Source: Phytopseudomonas argentinensis (GTDB lineage Bacteria > Pseudomonadota > Gammaproteobacteria > Pseudomonadales > Pseudomonadaceae). Taken from it: a stretch of DNA of 64,000 nt. Below, piece after piece: positions 7,601 through 15,770 of this stretch. The stretch lies in assembly GCF_900113905.1 (NCBI RefSeq), contig NZ_FORC01000002.1, forward strand, positions 372,001 to 436,000, given 5' to 3'. The notes beneath the pieces were generated by a model. That model saw nothing but the letters and a program-made list of their open reading frames with translations. It searched no databases and had not been told where the DNA came from. How positions within the stretch are numbered: the first letter of the stretch is position 1; every line of letters starts with the position of its first letter. The position numbers and the translations under genes are program-made.

Positions 7601-8935
7601 ATGTACAGGTCCAAGCGCATCCCCTGCGTGTTGCTCGCACTCGGCATTCCGTTGGCCAGCCAAGCGGCCCTGGCGGGTTACTCGTTCGAATACGAGAACC
7701 TCAAGGGCGAAATTAACCTGACGGCTGGAGCCGCTTCCGTCACCACCCGTGGCGCCAACTTCGGTGCCGGTGCGGTAGACGTCCGCAGTCTTGAAAACAA
7801 AGGATCCAAGGTCGGCTGGCAGGAGGCTTACCTCAAACCGGGCATCACCCTCGACTATTCCCTCAGTGACACCCTCAGCCTGCTGGCGGGCGCTTCTGCC
7901 GTAGCCGCCGGCACCTACGGTGACGGCGATGCGGGAGGATTTACGCGCAGCGCCGACAACTGCATCAACACCGAAGAGGCCTACGTCGGCATCCGCGCCG
8001 GCGACTGGAAGTTCACCGCCGGGCGGCAGAACTACATCATCGGCAGTGGCTTCATCGTCATGGATGGCAACCTCGACCTGTTCGGCGACGGTGCCTACTG
8101 GCTCGGCCCGCGCACCGCCTTTAAGGACTCGGCCATCCTGGCCTGGAGCCATGGCCCGGTACAGGCGCAAGCCTTCACCCTGCGCACCGACGACCACTAC
8201 GGCGACTACCGCATGAACGGCGTCAACCTGGACTACGACCTCGACGGCCAGGTGACCCTTGGCGCCATGGCCATGAAGGTCGACACCCTGGCCAGCAAGC
8301 GCAGCAATGCGACACGCCGCGACGGCATGCAGGTCTACAACCTGCGAGCATTGCGTGGCCAGCTGCCGGGCGTGCCAGAGCTGACCCTCAATGGTGAGTA
8401 CGCCGTGCAGCGCGGCGGCGACGGCCCCCTCGAGTACGACGCCAAGGCCTGGTACGCCCAGGCGGACTACCAGTTCCAGGCGCTGCCCTTCACCCCCACG
8501 CTCGGCTACCGCTATGCGGTGTTCTCCGGCGACGACGACCTGGCTGATAACACCCAAAAGGCCTGGGATCCGCTCAACAAGGGCTTCGTCGACTGGAGCA
8601 CCTGGCTGGTCGGCGACGTGGTGGGCAATTACCTGCTGTTCAACAGCAACGAACGGGTGCAGCAGTTCTCGATCAAGAACCGCCTGACCGACACCCTCGC
8701 CCTGGGCGCCATTCACTATCAGTTCTGGCTCGACGAGAACAACTTCCGCGGCGCCGAGGTGGACGACCGCCGCTTCGCCGACGAGACCGTGGTGTATCTC
8801 GACTGGACGCCCAACGAGCGTTTCTACAGCTCGCTCTCGTACAACTGGGTTCAGGCCAAGTCGGCGGCCAAGCAGGCCTTCGGCGACGATGACCGGTTCA
8901 GCGCCCTCGAACTGTATTTCACCTACCGCTACTGA
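7601..8935 (+). CDS. Outer-membrane channel, alginate-export (AlgE)-like barrel
   Basis: A 444-residue outer-membrane protein. The N-terminus has a Sec signal peptide (positively charged MYRSKR, hydrophobic core, cleavage near ASQAALA-GY). The rest alternates polar and hydrophobic residues with Gly/Asp-rich turns, and ends in a strand finishing LYFTYRY, an aromatic C-terminus typical of BAM-inserted barrels. The segment AYVGIRAGDWKFTAGRQNYI resembles the conserved part of alginate-export-type porins. It likely admits the substrate of the neighbouring serine hydrolase. AGGAG precedes the ATG. Confidence 0.72.
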   Translation: MYRSKRIPCVLLALGIPLASQAALAGYSFEYENLKGEINLTAGAASVTTRGANFGAGAVDVRSLENKGSKVGWQEAYLKPGITLDYSLSDTLSLLAGASAVAAGTYGDGDAGGFTRSADNCINTEEAYVGIRAGDWKFTAGRQNYIIGSGFIVMDGNLDLFGDGAYWLGPRTAFKDSAILAWSHGPVQAQAFTLRTDDHYGDYRMNGVNLDYDLDGQVTLGAMAMKVDTLASKRSNATRRDGMQVYNLRALRGQLPGVPELTLNGEYAVQRGGDGPLEYDAKAWYAQADYQFQALPFTPTLGYRYAVFSGDDDLADNTQKAWDPLNKGFVDWSTWLVGDVVGNYLLFNSNERVQQFSIKNRLTDTLALGAIHYQFWLDENNFRGAEVDDRRFADETVVYLDWTPNERFYSSLSYNWVQAKSAAKQAFGDDDRFSALELYFTYRY

Positions 8936-8976
8936 ACCGAGCCACAGACGCCCCCGCGGGGGCACAGGAGTGCGTG

Positions 8977-9501
8977 ATGACGACGACAGCGCAAACCGGG
9001 CTCGGCGTGCCAAGCCTGGAATGGGTGATGAGCCTCCATGTGGCAATCGCTCCGGGGGATGGACTGGGCGTGTGCACGGATGGCCAGCGCAGCAATTACC
9101 GGATCCTCGGGGGCCACTTCGAAGGCCTGGACGTGCGCGGCGAGGTGGTCGCCGGCGGTGCCGACTTCTATCTCCAGCGCAGCGACGGCGTGGGCGAGCT
9201 GGACGCTCGCTACAGCCTGCTCAGCGACCGCGGTGAGTGGATCAACATCCACAACACCGGCCTGATCGTACTCAGCGACAGGGGCCGCGAGCTGGAAGCG
9301 CAGGGCGTCTGGCCGATTCCCGAACACCACTACCGGTGCAGCTGTTCGCCGCGTTTCCAGGTGGCCAGTGGGCGGCTCGACTGGCTGACCCGCAGCGTGA
9401 TGATCGGCAAGGCGCTGTATCCGGCTGCGGGCCAGGTCGCCATTCACTGCTACCGGCTCGCCTTAGCGGCTTCCCTTGTCGCCAACGATGAATTCCACTG
9501 A
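8977..9501 (+). CDS. DUF3237 domain protein
   Basis: A 174-residue protein of the DUF3237 family, seen from GGHFEGLDVRGEVVAGGADF and from the stretch DARYSLLSDRGEWINIHNTG. The family is a small beta-barrel of unknown biochemical role, often found beside catabolic enzymes. There is no signal peptide. CAGGAG at 8965-8970 favours the ATG at 8977 over the GTG one codon earlier. Its position between the porin and the MFS carrier suggests a part in the same pathway, perhaps binding or isomerising an intermediate; that is speculation. Confidence 0.8.
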   Translation: MTTTAQTGLGVPSLEWVMSLHVAIAPGDGLGVCTDGQRSNYRILGGHFEGLDVRGEVVAGGADFYLQRSDGVGELDARYSLLSDRGEWINIHNTGLIVLSDRGRELEAQGVWPIPEHHYRCSCSPRFQVASGRLDWLTRSVMIGKALYPAAGQVAIHCYRLALAASLVANDEFH

Positions 9502-9542
9502 AGCGGCAGGCCACCCGGTGGCCCAGCCGGCAGGTATCGACC

Positions 9543-10715
9543 ATGAACATCGCTAATCAAAACCTCGTACGTGCCGCGTGCATTTTCATTGCCGCGGCCT
9601 CGATTCTAGTCATCGGCGTGCAACCGATCTTCATCGGCCTGCTGACCGAGCGCCTGAGCATGACCCTGGTCCAGCAGAGCTGGACCATGTCCGCCGAAAT
9701 GTGCGGCTCCATCGTCGGGACGCTGTTGTACCTGCCGATGATTCGCTTTCTCGGGCCACGCAGCATCGCCCTGAGCATGGCTCTCGTGCTGCTGTTCGCC
9801 AACGCTGCCACCGCCAGCGTCACCGGGCTCGACATGCTGCTGGTGCTGCGCTGCATCTCGGGCATCTGCTCGGGCATCCTGTATTCCTACGCCATCTATT
9901 GCCTGGGGCGCATGGGCGGACCGGATCGCTCCTTTGGCATCCTGCTGTTCGTGCAGACCGGGCTGTTCGCCAGCAGCGCGGTGATGCTGCCGATCGTCGC
10001 CGAGTGGAAGGGCTTCTCGGGGGCGATCTACTACCTGGCGGCCTGGTTCGTGCTGGTCTGCCTGATGTGCTTCTGCCTGCCGACCAGGCAGCGCGAGGAA
10101 GACCGCCAGGTTTCGACCGAGCCACCGTTGTCCGGGTTGACCCTGATCGGCGTCTGCTCGCTGCTCGGCATGCTGTTTCTGCAACTGGCGATCTACTCGC
10201 TGTGGGGCTTCGTCGAAGGCATCGCCAGCGAGGCGGGGGTGGCTCCAGTGGATATCGGCTGGGCGATCAGCATCGGCCTGCTCGGCGGTTTGCCCGGCGC
10301 GGCGCTGCCCAGCGTGGCAGGGCGGCACCTGGGCCGCGTGCCGATGATCCTCACCGGTTCGCTGGCCGTGCTCGGCGCCATCTACATGCTGGCCACGCGC
10401 ATCCATACGGCGTCGGACCTGATGATCGCGGTGTTCCTGATGAACTTCGGCTGGAACCTGGCGCTGTCCTACTACATGTCCTCGGTGGTGGCCCACGACC
10501 CGACCGGCCGCCTGACCAAGCTGGTCGGCGTGGTGCAGGTGGCATCGGCCGCGGCGGCGCCGACCCTGCTGAGCCTGTTCATCGAGGGCAACGACCGGCA
10601 CAGCATCTTCGTGCTGTCTTCGAGCGCCATCCTGATCGGCTGCTTGCTGATGGTCGTCATGCTGTCGTTCGGGCGGCGCAGCGTGCACGGCAAGCCCCTC
10701 GACTCGTCCGCTTGA
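9543..10715 (+). CDS. MFS transporter
   Basis: A 390-residue major facilitator with about 12 hydrophobic segments: from LVRAACIFIAAASILVIGVQ at the N-terminus to IFVLSSSAILIGCLLMVVML at the C-terminus, with a short central loop around the charged RQREEDRQVSTEP. It is the last gene of the cluster begun by the serine hydrolase. It probably imports the hydrolase substrate or exports a product across the inner membrane. The substrate is not predictable. Confidence 0.87.
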   Translation: MNIANQNLVRAACIFIAAASILVIGVQPIFIGLLTERLSMTLVQQSWTMSAEMCGSIVGTLLYLPMIRFLGPRSIALSMALVLLFANAATASVTGLDMLLVLRCISGICSGILYSYAIYCLGRMGGPDRSFGILLFVQTGLFASSAVMLPIVAEWKGFSGAIYYLAAWFVLVCLMCFCLPTRQREEDRQVSTEPPLSGLTLIGVCSLLGMLFLQLAIYSLWGFVEGIASEAGVAPVDIGWAISIGLLGGLPGAALPSVAGRHLGRVPMILTGSLAVLGAIYMLATRIHTASDLMIAVFLMNFGWNLALSYYMSSVVAHDPTGRLTKLVGVVQVASAAAAPTLLSLFIEGNDRHSIFVLSSSAILIGCLLMVVMLSFGRRSVHGKPLDSSA

Positions 10716-10796
10716 AACAGGCGCTAAACACGCCTGCCTGCAACGGCGGCCTGGTAGGGGTACCCTTGCAGTTTTGTCCAGTCAAGGAGCGTGCAG

Positions 10797-11729
10797 ATGG
10801 CGATCAACACGGAACAGGGAATCCTGCGCGGCTCCATAGCCATGACCCTGCTGGTGGGGGCCATCGGGATCGTCATCGGCCTGCTGTCCGGGTCGTTCTC
10901 TATCGTCTTCGATGGCGTCTACTCCCTGGCCGACGCCAGCATGAGCGGCCTGGCCCTGATGGTGTCCACGCTGATTCGCCGGCACACCTCGGAGAGCGAA
11001 GCCAGCCGCCGGCTGGCCGCGCGTTTCAACATGGGCTTCTGGCACCTGGAGCCCATGGTGCTGGCGCTCAACGGCACGCTGCTGTGCGGGGTAGCCGCCT
11101 ATGCGCTGATCAACGCCGTCGGCAACCTGCTGTCCGGCGGTACACCGCTGGAGTTCGGCCTGGCGTCGCTGTATGCCGGCATTGCCACGCTGATCTGCTT
11201 CGCGTTCGCCAGCTACGAGTTTCGTGCGAACCGACGCATCCGCTCGGATTTCCTCGCCCTGGATGCCAAGGCCTGGGTGATGTCCGGGTGCATTTCCCTG
11301 GCCCTGCTGGTCGCCTTCGTGATCGGCCAGCTGACCGAGCAGAGCCGCTACGCCTGGCTTGGCCCCTACATCGACCCGGCGGTGCTGGCGGTGATCTGCC
11401 TGGTGATCCTGCCGCTGCCGCTGGCAACCATCCGCCAGGCGCTGTCCGACATCCTGCTGGTCACCCCGCCTGATCTCAAACAGCATGTCGACGCCGTGGC
11501 CCAGGGCATCGTCGAGCAGTACGGCTTCATCAGCTACCAGGCTTATGTGGCGCGGATCGGTCGCGCCCGGCAGATCGAGCTGTACTTCATCGTGCCGGTC
11601 GATTGGCCGGCGCAAACCCTCGACGAATGGGATGCCGTGCGCGACGTGATCGGCCAGGCCATCGGCGACGAAGGCCCCGACCGTTGGCTGACCATCGCCT
11701 TCACCACGGACCCGCAATGGTCCCGGTGA
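10797..11729 (+). CDS. Cation diffusion facilitator (CDF) family transporter
   Basis: A 310-residue inner-membrane protein with a transmembrane domain and a cytoplasmic C-terminal domain (from about residue 215, LVTPPDLKQHVDAVAQGIVE). The CDF signature is seen in FSIVFDGVYSLADASMSGLA, with metal-site Asp residues, and FNMGFWHLEPMVLALNG is typical of one CDF branch. CDF proteins export divalent metals (Zn, Co, Fe, Cd, Mn) by proton antiport. AAGGAG at 10784-10789 supports the ATG at 10797 rather than the GTG at 10791. It has its own leader after the MFS gene and may not belong to that operon. Confidence 0.85.
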   Translation: MAINTEQGILRGSIAMTLLVGAIGIVIGLLSGSFSIVFDGVYSLADASMSGLALMVSTLIRRHTSESEASRRLAARFNMGFWHLEPMVLALNGTLLCGVAAYALINAVGNLLSGGTPLEFGLASLYAGIATLICFAFASYEFRANRRIRSDFLALDAKAWVMSGCISLALLVAFVIGQLTEQSRYAWLGPYIDPAVLAVICLVILPLPLATIRQALSDILLVTPPDLKQHVDAVAQGIVEQYGFISYQAYVARIGRARQIELYFIVPVDWPAQTLDEWDAVRDVIGQAIGDEGPDRWLTIAFTTDPQWSR

Positions 11730-11753
11730 GGTGGGCGTTCGCCCGCACTGCGT

Positions 11754-12578
11754 TCAAGCCCTGTTGAGGTAAGCAGTGCGAATCGCTTGGGCGAGTTCCA
11801 GCAGCACATCGGCGTAGCGCTCGACGATTACCTCGGCACTTTCGGTGGTCGCCAAGCTGATGTTCAGCGCATGGGAGCGGTAGGCGGGAATGTCCAGGTG
11901 CGTGGCGATGGCCATCACTTCCGGCTGCCAGGACGTCACGCAGTAACCACGGGTACGCACGCTGTGCACGGCCTCGTCGATCTCCTGTTGCAGCTGCGAA
12001 GCGCGTGATTCGCAGCGCCGTGATTTGAACAGCTCGACCAGTGATTTTCGCTGCGCCTCGTCGAGCACCGACAGGTAAGCGCGCCCCAGGGAAGTCACGT
12101 CCATGGGCAGGCGCTGGCCGGTGAGCACGTTGCGCGGCGACTTGCGCGCGCCCATGCGGATCGACTCCAGGTAGATCATCTCGTCGCCATCGGCAGCCGC
12201 CAGGCTGACATTGACCTGCTCGCTGCGCGCCACCTGCGCCATCAGCGGGCTGGCCACCTGCAGCAGGGCGCTGCAGTGGTACATCGAGTGAGCCAGGCCG
12301 AGCAGCGATACCGAAAGGCGGTAGGCGCCGCTGGTGCCGTCGTAATCCAGAAAACCGGCGCGAACCAGGGTCTGGGTCAAGCGGCTCACGGTGGATTTCG
12401 AAAGCCCGGTGGCCTCGCTCAGATCCCCATTGGTCAGGTACTCGGTGCCCGGTCGAAAGGCCCGCAGCAGGCCAAGACCGCGCTCCAGTGAGCGGTTGGG
12501 GGTGGCCTTGCCGCGGCCCGGTACGGCAGCCACCGTGGAGTCAACCTGTTCCATCTGGTGGAATGGGTGCGTTGTCAT
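11754..12578 (-). CDS. IclR-family transcriptional regulator
   Basis: A 274-residue regulator. The N-terminal winged helix is seen in RSLERGLGLLRAFRPGTEYL then TNGDLSEATGLSKSTVSRLT (about residues 28-75). The C-terminal IclR effector domain includes MDVTSLGRAYLSVLDEAQRK and RGYCVTSWQPEVMAIATHLD. It is divergent from the hydratase/acyl-CoA synthetase operon, with a 79-bp gap, and is the natural controller of this catabolic island. A palindrome matching one downstream of that operon lies over its first codons (12547-12564), suggesting autoregulation. The effector is unknown, presumably the substrate acid or its CoA ester. Confidence 0.9.
   Translation of the reverse strand: MTTHPFHQMEQVDSTVAAVPGRGKATPNRSLERGLGLLRAFRPGTEYLTNGDLSEATGLSKSTVSRLTQTLVRAGFLDYDGTSGAYRLSVSLLGLAHSMYHCSALLQVASPLMAQVARSEQVNVSLAAADGDEMIYLESIRMGARKSPRNVLTGQRLPMDVTSLGRAYLSVLDEAQRKSLVELFKSRRCESRASQLQQEIDEAVHSVRTRGYCVTSWQPEVMAIATHLDIPAYRSHALNISLATTESAEVIVERYADVLLELAQAIRTAYLNRA
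12547..12564. promoter_or_regulatory. Candidate IclR operator (site 1)
   Basis: TGTTCCATCTGGTGGAAT is an imperfect palindrome inside the first codons of iclR. It differs from the perfect site 2 (within 15557-15583) at only two positions. TTCCA/TGGAA half-sites are typical of IclR-family operators. Its place at the 5' end of iclR, next to the divergent operon, suits control of both directions. Confidence 0.6.
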
Positions 12579-12637
12579 GATCGGGGCTCTCCCTAAGACT
12601 GAAATTCAGCCGGCCAGCACCGGATGGATATTCAACG

Positions 12638-12645
12638 AATAAAAA
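12638..12645 (+). promoter_or_regulatory. Hfq/Crc-type A-rich motif before the hydratase gene
   Basis: AATAAAAA fits AANAANAA and lies directly against the AGAGAG ribosome-binding site of the following gene. In pseudomonads Hfq with Crc binds such motifs to repress translation of catabolic mRNAs when better carbon is present. The assignment rests on sequence and position. Confidence 0.45.
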
Positions 12646-12657
12646 GAGAGTAACCGC

Positions 12658-13464
12658 ATGACGATTTCCCAGGAAACTTCCACGCCTATCGAATTGGCCG
12701 TCGTCGACGGCATCGCCACCCTGACGCTCAATCGCCCCGAGGCGCGCAACGCCATCAGCGACGCCATGCGCAGCCTGCTCATCGAGCACCTGGAGCAGAT
12801 CGCGGCAGACCCCGCGATCAAGGCCCTGGTGGTCACCGGCGCTGGCAAGGGCTTCTGTGCCGGCGGCGACATCAAGGGCATGCAGGCGCGCATGAGCGCC
12901 CCGGCCGGCTCGGTGGCCTTCAACGGCTGGAAGCGCCAGCAGCGTGTGCACCATGCGGTTTCCCTGCTGCACAACATGCCCAAACCGACCATCGCCGCGG
13001 TCAACGGCGCGGCCACCGGGCTGGGCTGCGACATGGCGCTGAGCTGCGATTTCATCATCGCCTCGGAGCAGGCGACCTTCGCCATGAGCTACATCGCCCG
13101 TGGGCTGATTCCCGATGGCGGCGGCCTGTATTTCCTGCCGCGGCGGGTCGGCCTGCCCAGGGCCAAGGAGCTGATCTTCAGCGGCCGTATGGTGGCGCCC
13201 CAGGAGGCCCAGCAGATCGGCATGGTCGATCGTGTGGTGCCCCACGACAACCTGCTGCCCGCCGCTCAGGACTGGGCGCTGCAACTCTCCGCCGGTTCGG
13301 CCACCGCCCTGGCCCTGAGCAAGTCGATTCTCAACAACAGCTTCGAGCTGACCCAGGGGCAGATCTCGGCCATGGGCAGCCAGGCGCAGGGCATCTGCTA
13401 CACCTCGAGCGAGCACCAGGAATCGGTTGCTGCCTTCCTGGCGCGCAAGGCGCAGAGGAGCTGA
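12658..13464 (+). CDS. Enoyl-CoA hydratase/isomerase (crotonase family)
   Basis: A 268-residue crotonase-fold enzyme. The substrate-binding loop AGKGFCAGGDIKGM (about residues 62-75) supplies oxyanion-hole backbone. GAATGLGCDMALSCDFIIAS forms the second part. RGLIPDGGGLYFLPRRVG carries an Asp where classical hydratases have the second Glu, as in PaaG/PaaB-type members, so the activity may be hydration or double-bond isomerisation of an unusual acyl-CoA. It is the first gene of the IclR-divergent operon and is followed 3 bp later by the acyl-CoA synthetase. Confidence 0.88.
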   Translation: MTISQETSTPIELAVVDGIATLTLNRPEARNAISDAMRSLLIEHLEQIAADPAIKALVVTGAGKGFCAGGDIKGMQARMSAPAGSVAFNGWKRQQRVHHAVSLLHNMPKPTIAAVNGAATGLGCDMALSCDFIIASEQATFAMSYIARGLIPDGGGLYFLPRRVGLPRAKELIFSGRMVAPQEAQQIGMVDRVVPHDNLLPAAQDWALQLSAGSATALALSKSILNNSFELTQGQISAMGSQAQGICYTSSEHQESVAAFLARKAQRS

Positions 13465-13467
13465 GCG

Positions 13468-15552
13468 ATGAACCAGATCAGCCGTCTTCTCAGCCCCTCC
13501 AGTGTCGCGGTGATCGGCGCTTCCGGCGATGCCCGCAAGACCTCCGGGCGACCGATCGCCTTCCTGCGCAAGCACGGTTTCCAGGGGCGTCTGTACCCCG
13601 TCAACCCGCGCTATGAAGAGATCGATGGCCTGCGCTGCTATGTCTCGGTGGCCGAGCTGCCCGAGGTGCCGGACGTGGCGCTGATCCTGCTCGGCCCGGA
13701 GCGCGCCAATCAGGCCGTCGCCGAGCTGTCGGCGCGCGGTTGCGCGGCGGCCATCGTATTGGCCGGTGGCTACGGCGAAACCGGCGCCGATGGCCTGCAG
13801 CGTCAGCAGGCGCTGGATGACGCGCGCGGCCAGATGCGCATTCTGGGCCCCAACACCATTGGTCTGGTGAACCTTACCGAGCGCATCACCCTGTCGGCCA
13901 GTGGCGCCCTGGACATGGACGAACTGCTCGCCGGACGCATCGCCGTGGTGTCGCAGAGCGGCGGCATTCTCGGCGCGCTGCTGTCGCGCGGGGTGTCGGC
14001 CGGCATCGGTTTCTCCAAGCTGATTTCCACCAGCAACGAAGTCGATCTGGATGTCGCCGATTTCGTCGACTACCTGGCCGACGACCCGGCGACCGCGGTG
14101 ATCGCCCTGTACCTGGAAGGCCTGCGCGATAGCGAGAAATTCACCCGTGCGGCGCTCAAGGCACGGGCCGCCGGCAAGCCGGTGGTGGTCTACAAGGTCG
14201 GCCGCTCGGAAGCGGGCGCCCATGCGGCCAACTCGCACACCGGCGCACTGGCCGGTGCCGACAACCTCTATTCGGCGTACTTCCGGCAGCTGGGCGTGAT
14301 CCGCGCGGAAACCTTCGCCGACCTGCTCGACATTCCCTTCGCCCTGGCCAGCGGCCGGGTGATGCACGGGCGCCGGGTGGCCATCCTGACGTCCACCGGT
14401 GGCGCCGGCACGCTGATCGCCGACAACCTGGGTGTGGCCGGTTTCGAGACGCCAACGCCGGGCCTTGAAACCGCAGCAAAACTGCGTGCGCTGGATATCG
14501 GCGATCAGGCGGTGCTCGATCGCAACCCCATCGACCTGACCCTGGCCGGCTTGCAGCCGGAGCTGATGCGCAGCGCCATCCGTATCCTGCTCGAGAGCGC
14601 GGATTTCGATGCGGTGATCAGTGTGGTCGGCTCGTCCGGCGTGGCGCAGCCCCATCTGATGGCCGACGCGATCCGCGACAGCCTGGCCGGCTCCGACAAA
14701 CCGGTGCTGGCCTATATCAGCCCCCATGCGCCGGCTGCCGCGCAGCGCATCAATGGCTCTGGCGGCGTGGCGTTCAGCGCGCCGGAAAGCTGCGCCAGTG
14801 CCCTCAGCGCCATGGCCAGTTTTGCCGAGCAGAAGGGCGCGGCGCTGTCGCCCGCGGCGGTATCGTCGGCCAGCACCAGCATCGATCTGCAGCTGCCCGC
14901 CGGCCAGCTCGACGAGGAACGCAGCAAGCGCCTTTACGCCAGCTTCGGTATTCCGGTGACCCGCGAGCGCGTGGTGCACGACGGCGAGCAGGCCGCCCTG
15001 GCGGCGCGCGAGCTGGGCGGGCAGGTGGTGCTCAAGGTGCTCTCCGAGCGCATCGCCCACAAGAGCGAAGTGGGCGGCGTGGCCCTCGGTCTCGATGCCG
15101 AAGCCATCGGCGAGCGCCTCGAACGCATGCGTGACGAGGTGGGCGGGCATGTCGGCTTCGTGCCCGAGAGCTTCCTGATCCAGGAAATGGTGGTAGGCGG
15201 GCAGGAGCTGATCCTCGGCTTTCACCGCGACCCACAGCTCGGCCCGGCGCTGTTGCTGGGCATGGGTGGGGTGACCGCCGAACTGTTCCAGGACACCACC
15301 TTGCGGCTGTTGCCGGTGAGCCACGACCAGGCTCGCGAGATGTTGCGCGAGCTGCGCACCTTCCCTTTGCTGGACGGTTTCCGTGGCATGCCCAAGGGCG
15401 ATACCGAGGCCGCCGTGGCGTGCATCGTGGCGTTCTCGGACATGGCCATGCAGCTCGGTGATCGCCTGCTGGAAGCGGAGATCAATCCGCTCCTGGTGCG
15501 CCCCGCTGGCCGCGGCGTGGTGGCCCTGGACGGGCTGACCGTCATCGCCTGA
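13468..15552 (+). CDS. Acyl-CoA synthetase (NDP-forming), acetate-CoA ligase family
   Basis: A 694-residue fusion of the two halves of the ADP-forming acyl-CoA synthetase family. Residues about 1-460 hold the CoA-binding domain (SSVAVIGASGDARKTSGRPI) and ligase domains, with the phosphohistidine motif AANSHTGALAGADNL near residue 255. Residues about 475-694 are an ATP-grasp domain (LYASFGIPVTRE, VVLKVLSERIAHKSEVGGVA, EAEINPLLVRPAGRG). The enzyme forms an acyl-CoA from a free acid, CoA and ATP, releasing ADP. Here it should activate the acid brought in by the downstream ABC importer. It is followed by the palindrome at 15557. Confidence 0.9.
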   Translation: MNQISRLLSPSSVAVIGASGDARKTSGRPIAFLRKHGFQGRLYPVNPRYEEIDGLRCYVSVAELPEVPDVALILLGPERANQAVAELSARGCAAAIVLAGGYGETGADGLQRQQALDDARGQMRILGPNTIGLVNLTERITLSASGALDMDELLAGRIAVVSQSGGILGALLSRGVSAGIGFSKLISTSNEVDLDVADFVDYLADDPATAVIALYLEGLRDSEKFTRAALKARAAGKPVVVYKVGRSEAGAHAANSHTGALAGADNLYSAYFRQLGVIRAETFADLLDIPFALASGRVMHGRRVAILTSTGGAGTLIADNLGVAGFETPTPGLETAAKLRALDIGDQAVLDRNPIDLTLAGLQPELMRSAIRILLESADFDAVISVVGSSGVAQPHLMADAIRDSLAGSDKPVLAYISPHAPAAAQRINGSGGVAFSAPESCASALSAMASFAEQKGAALSPAAVSSASTSIDLQLPAGQLDEERSKRLYASFGIPVTRERVVHDGEQAALAARELGGQVVLKVLSERIAHKSEVGGVALGLDAEAIGERLERMRDEVGGHVGFVPESFLIQEMVVGGQELILGFHRDPQLGPALLLGMGGVTAELFQDTTLRLLPVSHDQAREMLRELRTFPLLDGFRGMPKGDTEAAVACIVAFSDMAMQLGDRLLEAEINPLLVRPAGRGVVALDGLTVIA

Positions 15553-15556
15553 AGCA

Positions 15557-15583
15557 GCGCTGTTCCATCTGATGGAACAGCGC
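15557..15583. promoter_or_regulatory. Perfect 27-bp palindrome, candidate IclR operator (site 2)
   Basis: A perfect inverted repeat with 13-bp arms and one central base; its core is TGTTCCATCTGATGGAACA (15561-15579). The core matches site 1 at 12547-12564 at 16 of 18 positions. There is no T run, so it is a poor terminator. It lies about 75 bp before the small ORF and ABC operon and probably lets the same IclR protein control the importer. Confidence 0.65.
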
Positions 15584-15639
15584 CGTTGCCCCTGGAAATC
15601 AGGCTCGCATAATCGAATACAGCTTCATTTCAGACTCAT

Positions 15640-15647
15640 AAAAACAA
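15640..15647 (+). promoter_or_regulatory. Hfq/Crc-type A-rich motif before the small ORF
   Basis: AAAAACAA fits AANAANAA and lies 10 nt before the ATG at 15658, next to the weak AGTAGG ribosome-binding site. It is one of four such motifs beside catabolic start codons in this part of the window. Confidence 0.4.
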
Positions 15648-15657
15648 GTAGGTCGCT

Positions 15658-15765
15658 ATGAACCATCATGCTCACACCACGCCGTGGTGGCCGTCCATTT
15701 CGATCCGTCCCGTCGTCGAGCACGTGAGTCACGCGTTCGGCAGCCAAACCTCGAACGTGGAGTAA
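15658..15765 (+). CDS. Small ORF (35 aa) upstream of and coupled to the ABC ATPase gene
   Basis: A 35-codon reading frame begins MNHHAHTTPWWPSIS and ends VEHVSHAFGSQTSNVE. Its TAA (15763-15765) abuts and overlaps the GGAG ribosome-binding site (15759-15762) of the ATPase gene, whose ATG is at 15771, so the two could be translationally coupled. Two readings are possible. It may be a leader peptide (two Trp, several His). Or it may be a remnant of an ABC ATPase N-terminus, since VVEHVSHAFG resembles the usual IEVRHVSKSFG opening. Nothing independent proves expression. Confidence 0.4.
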   Translation: MNHHAHTTPWWPSISIRPVVEHVSHAFGSQTSNVE

Positions 15766-15770
15766 CCGCC

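Noticed and set aside
12541..15324. A 927-codon open frame on the minus strand across iclR, the hydratase and acyl-CoA synthetase genes
   Set aside because: It lies antisense to well-defined protein families and has the His/Arg/Gly/Gln-rich composition of a GC-rich shadow frame.
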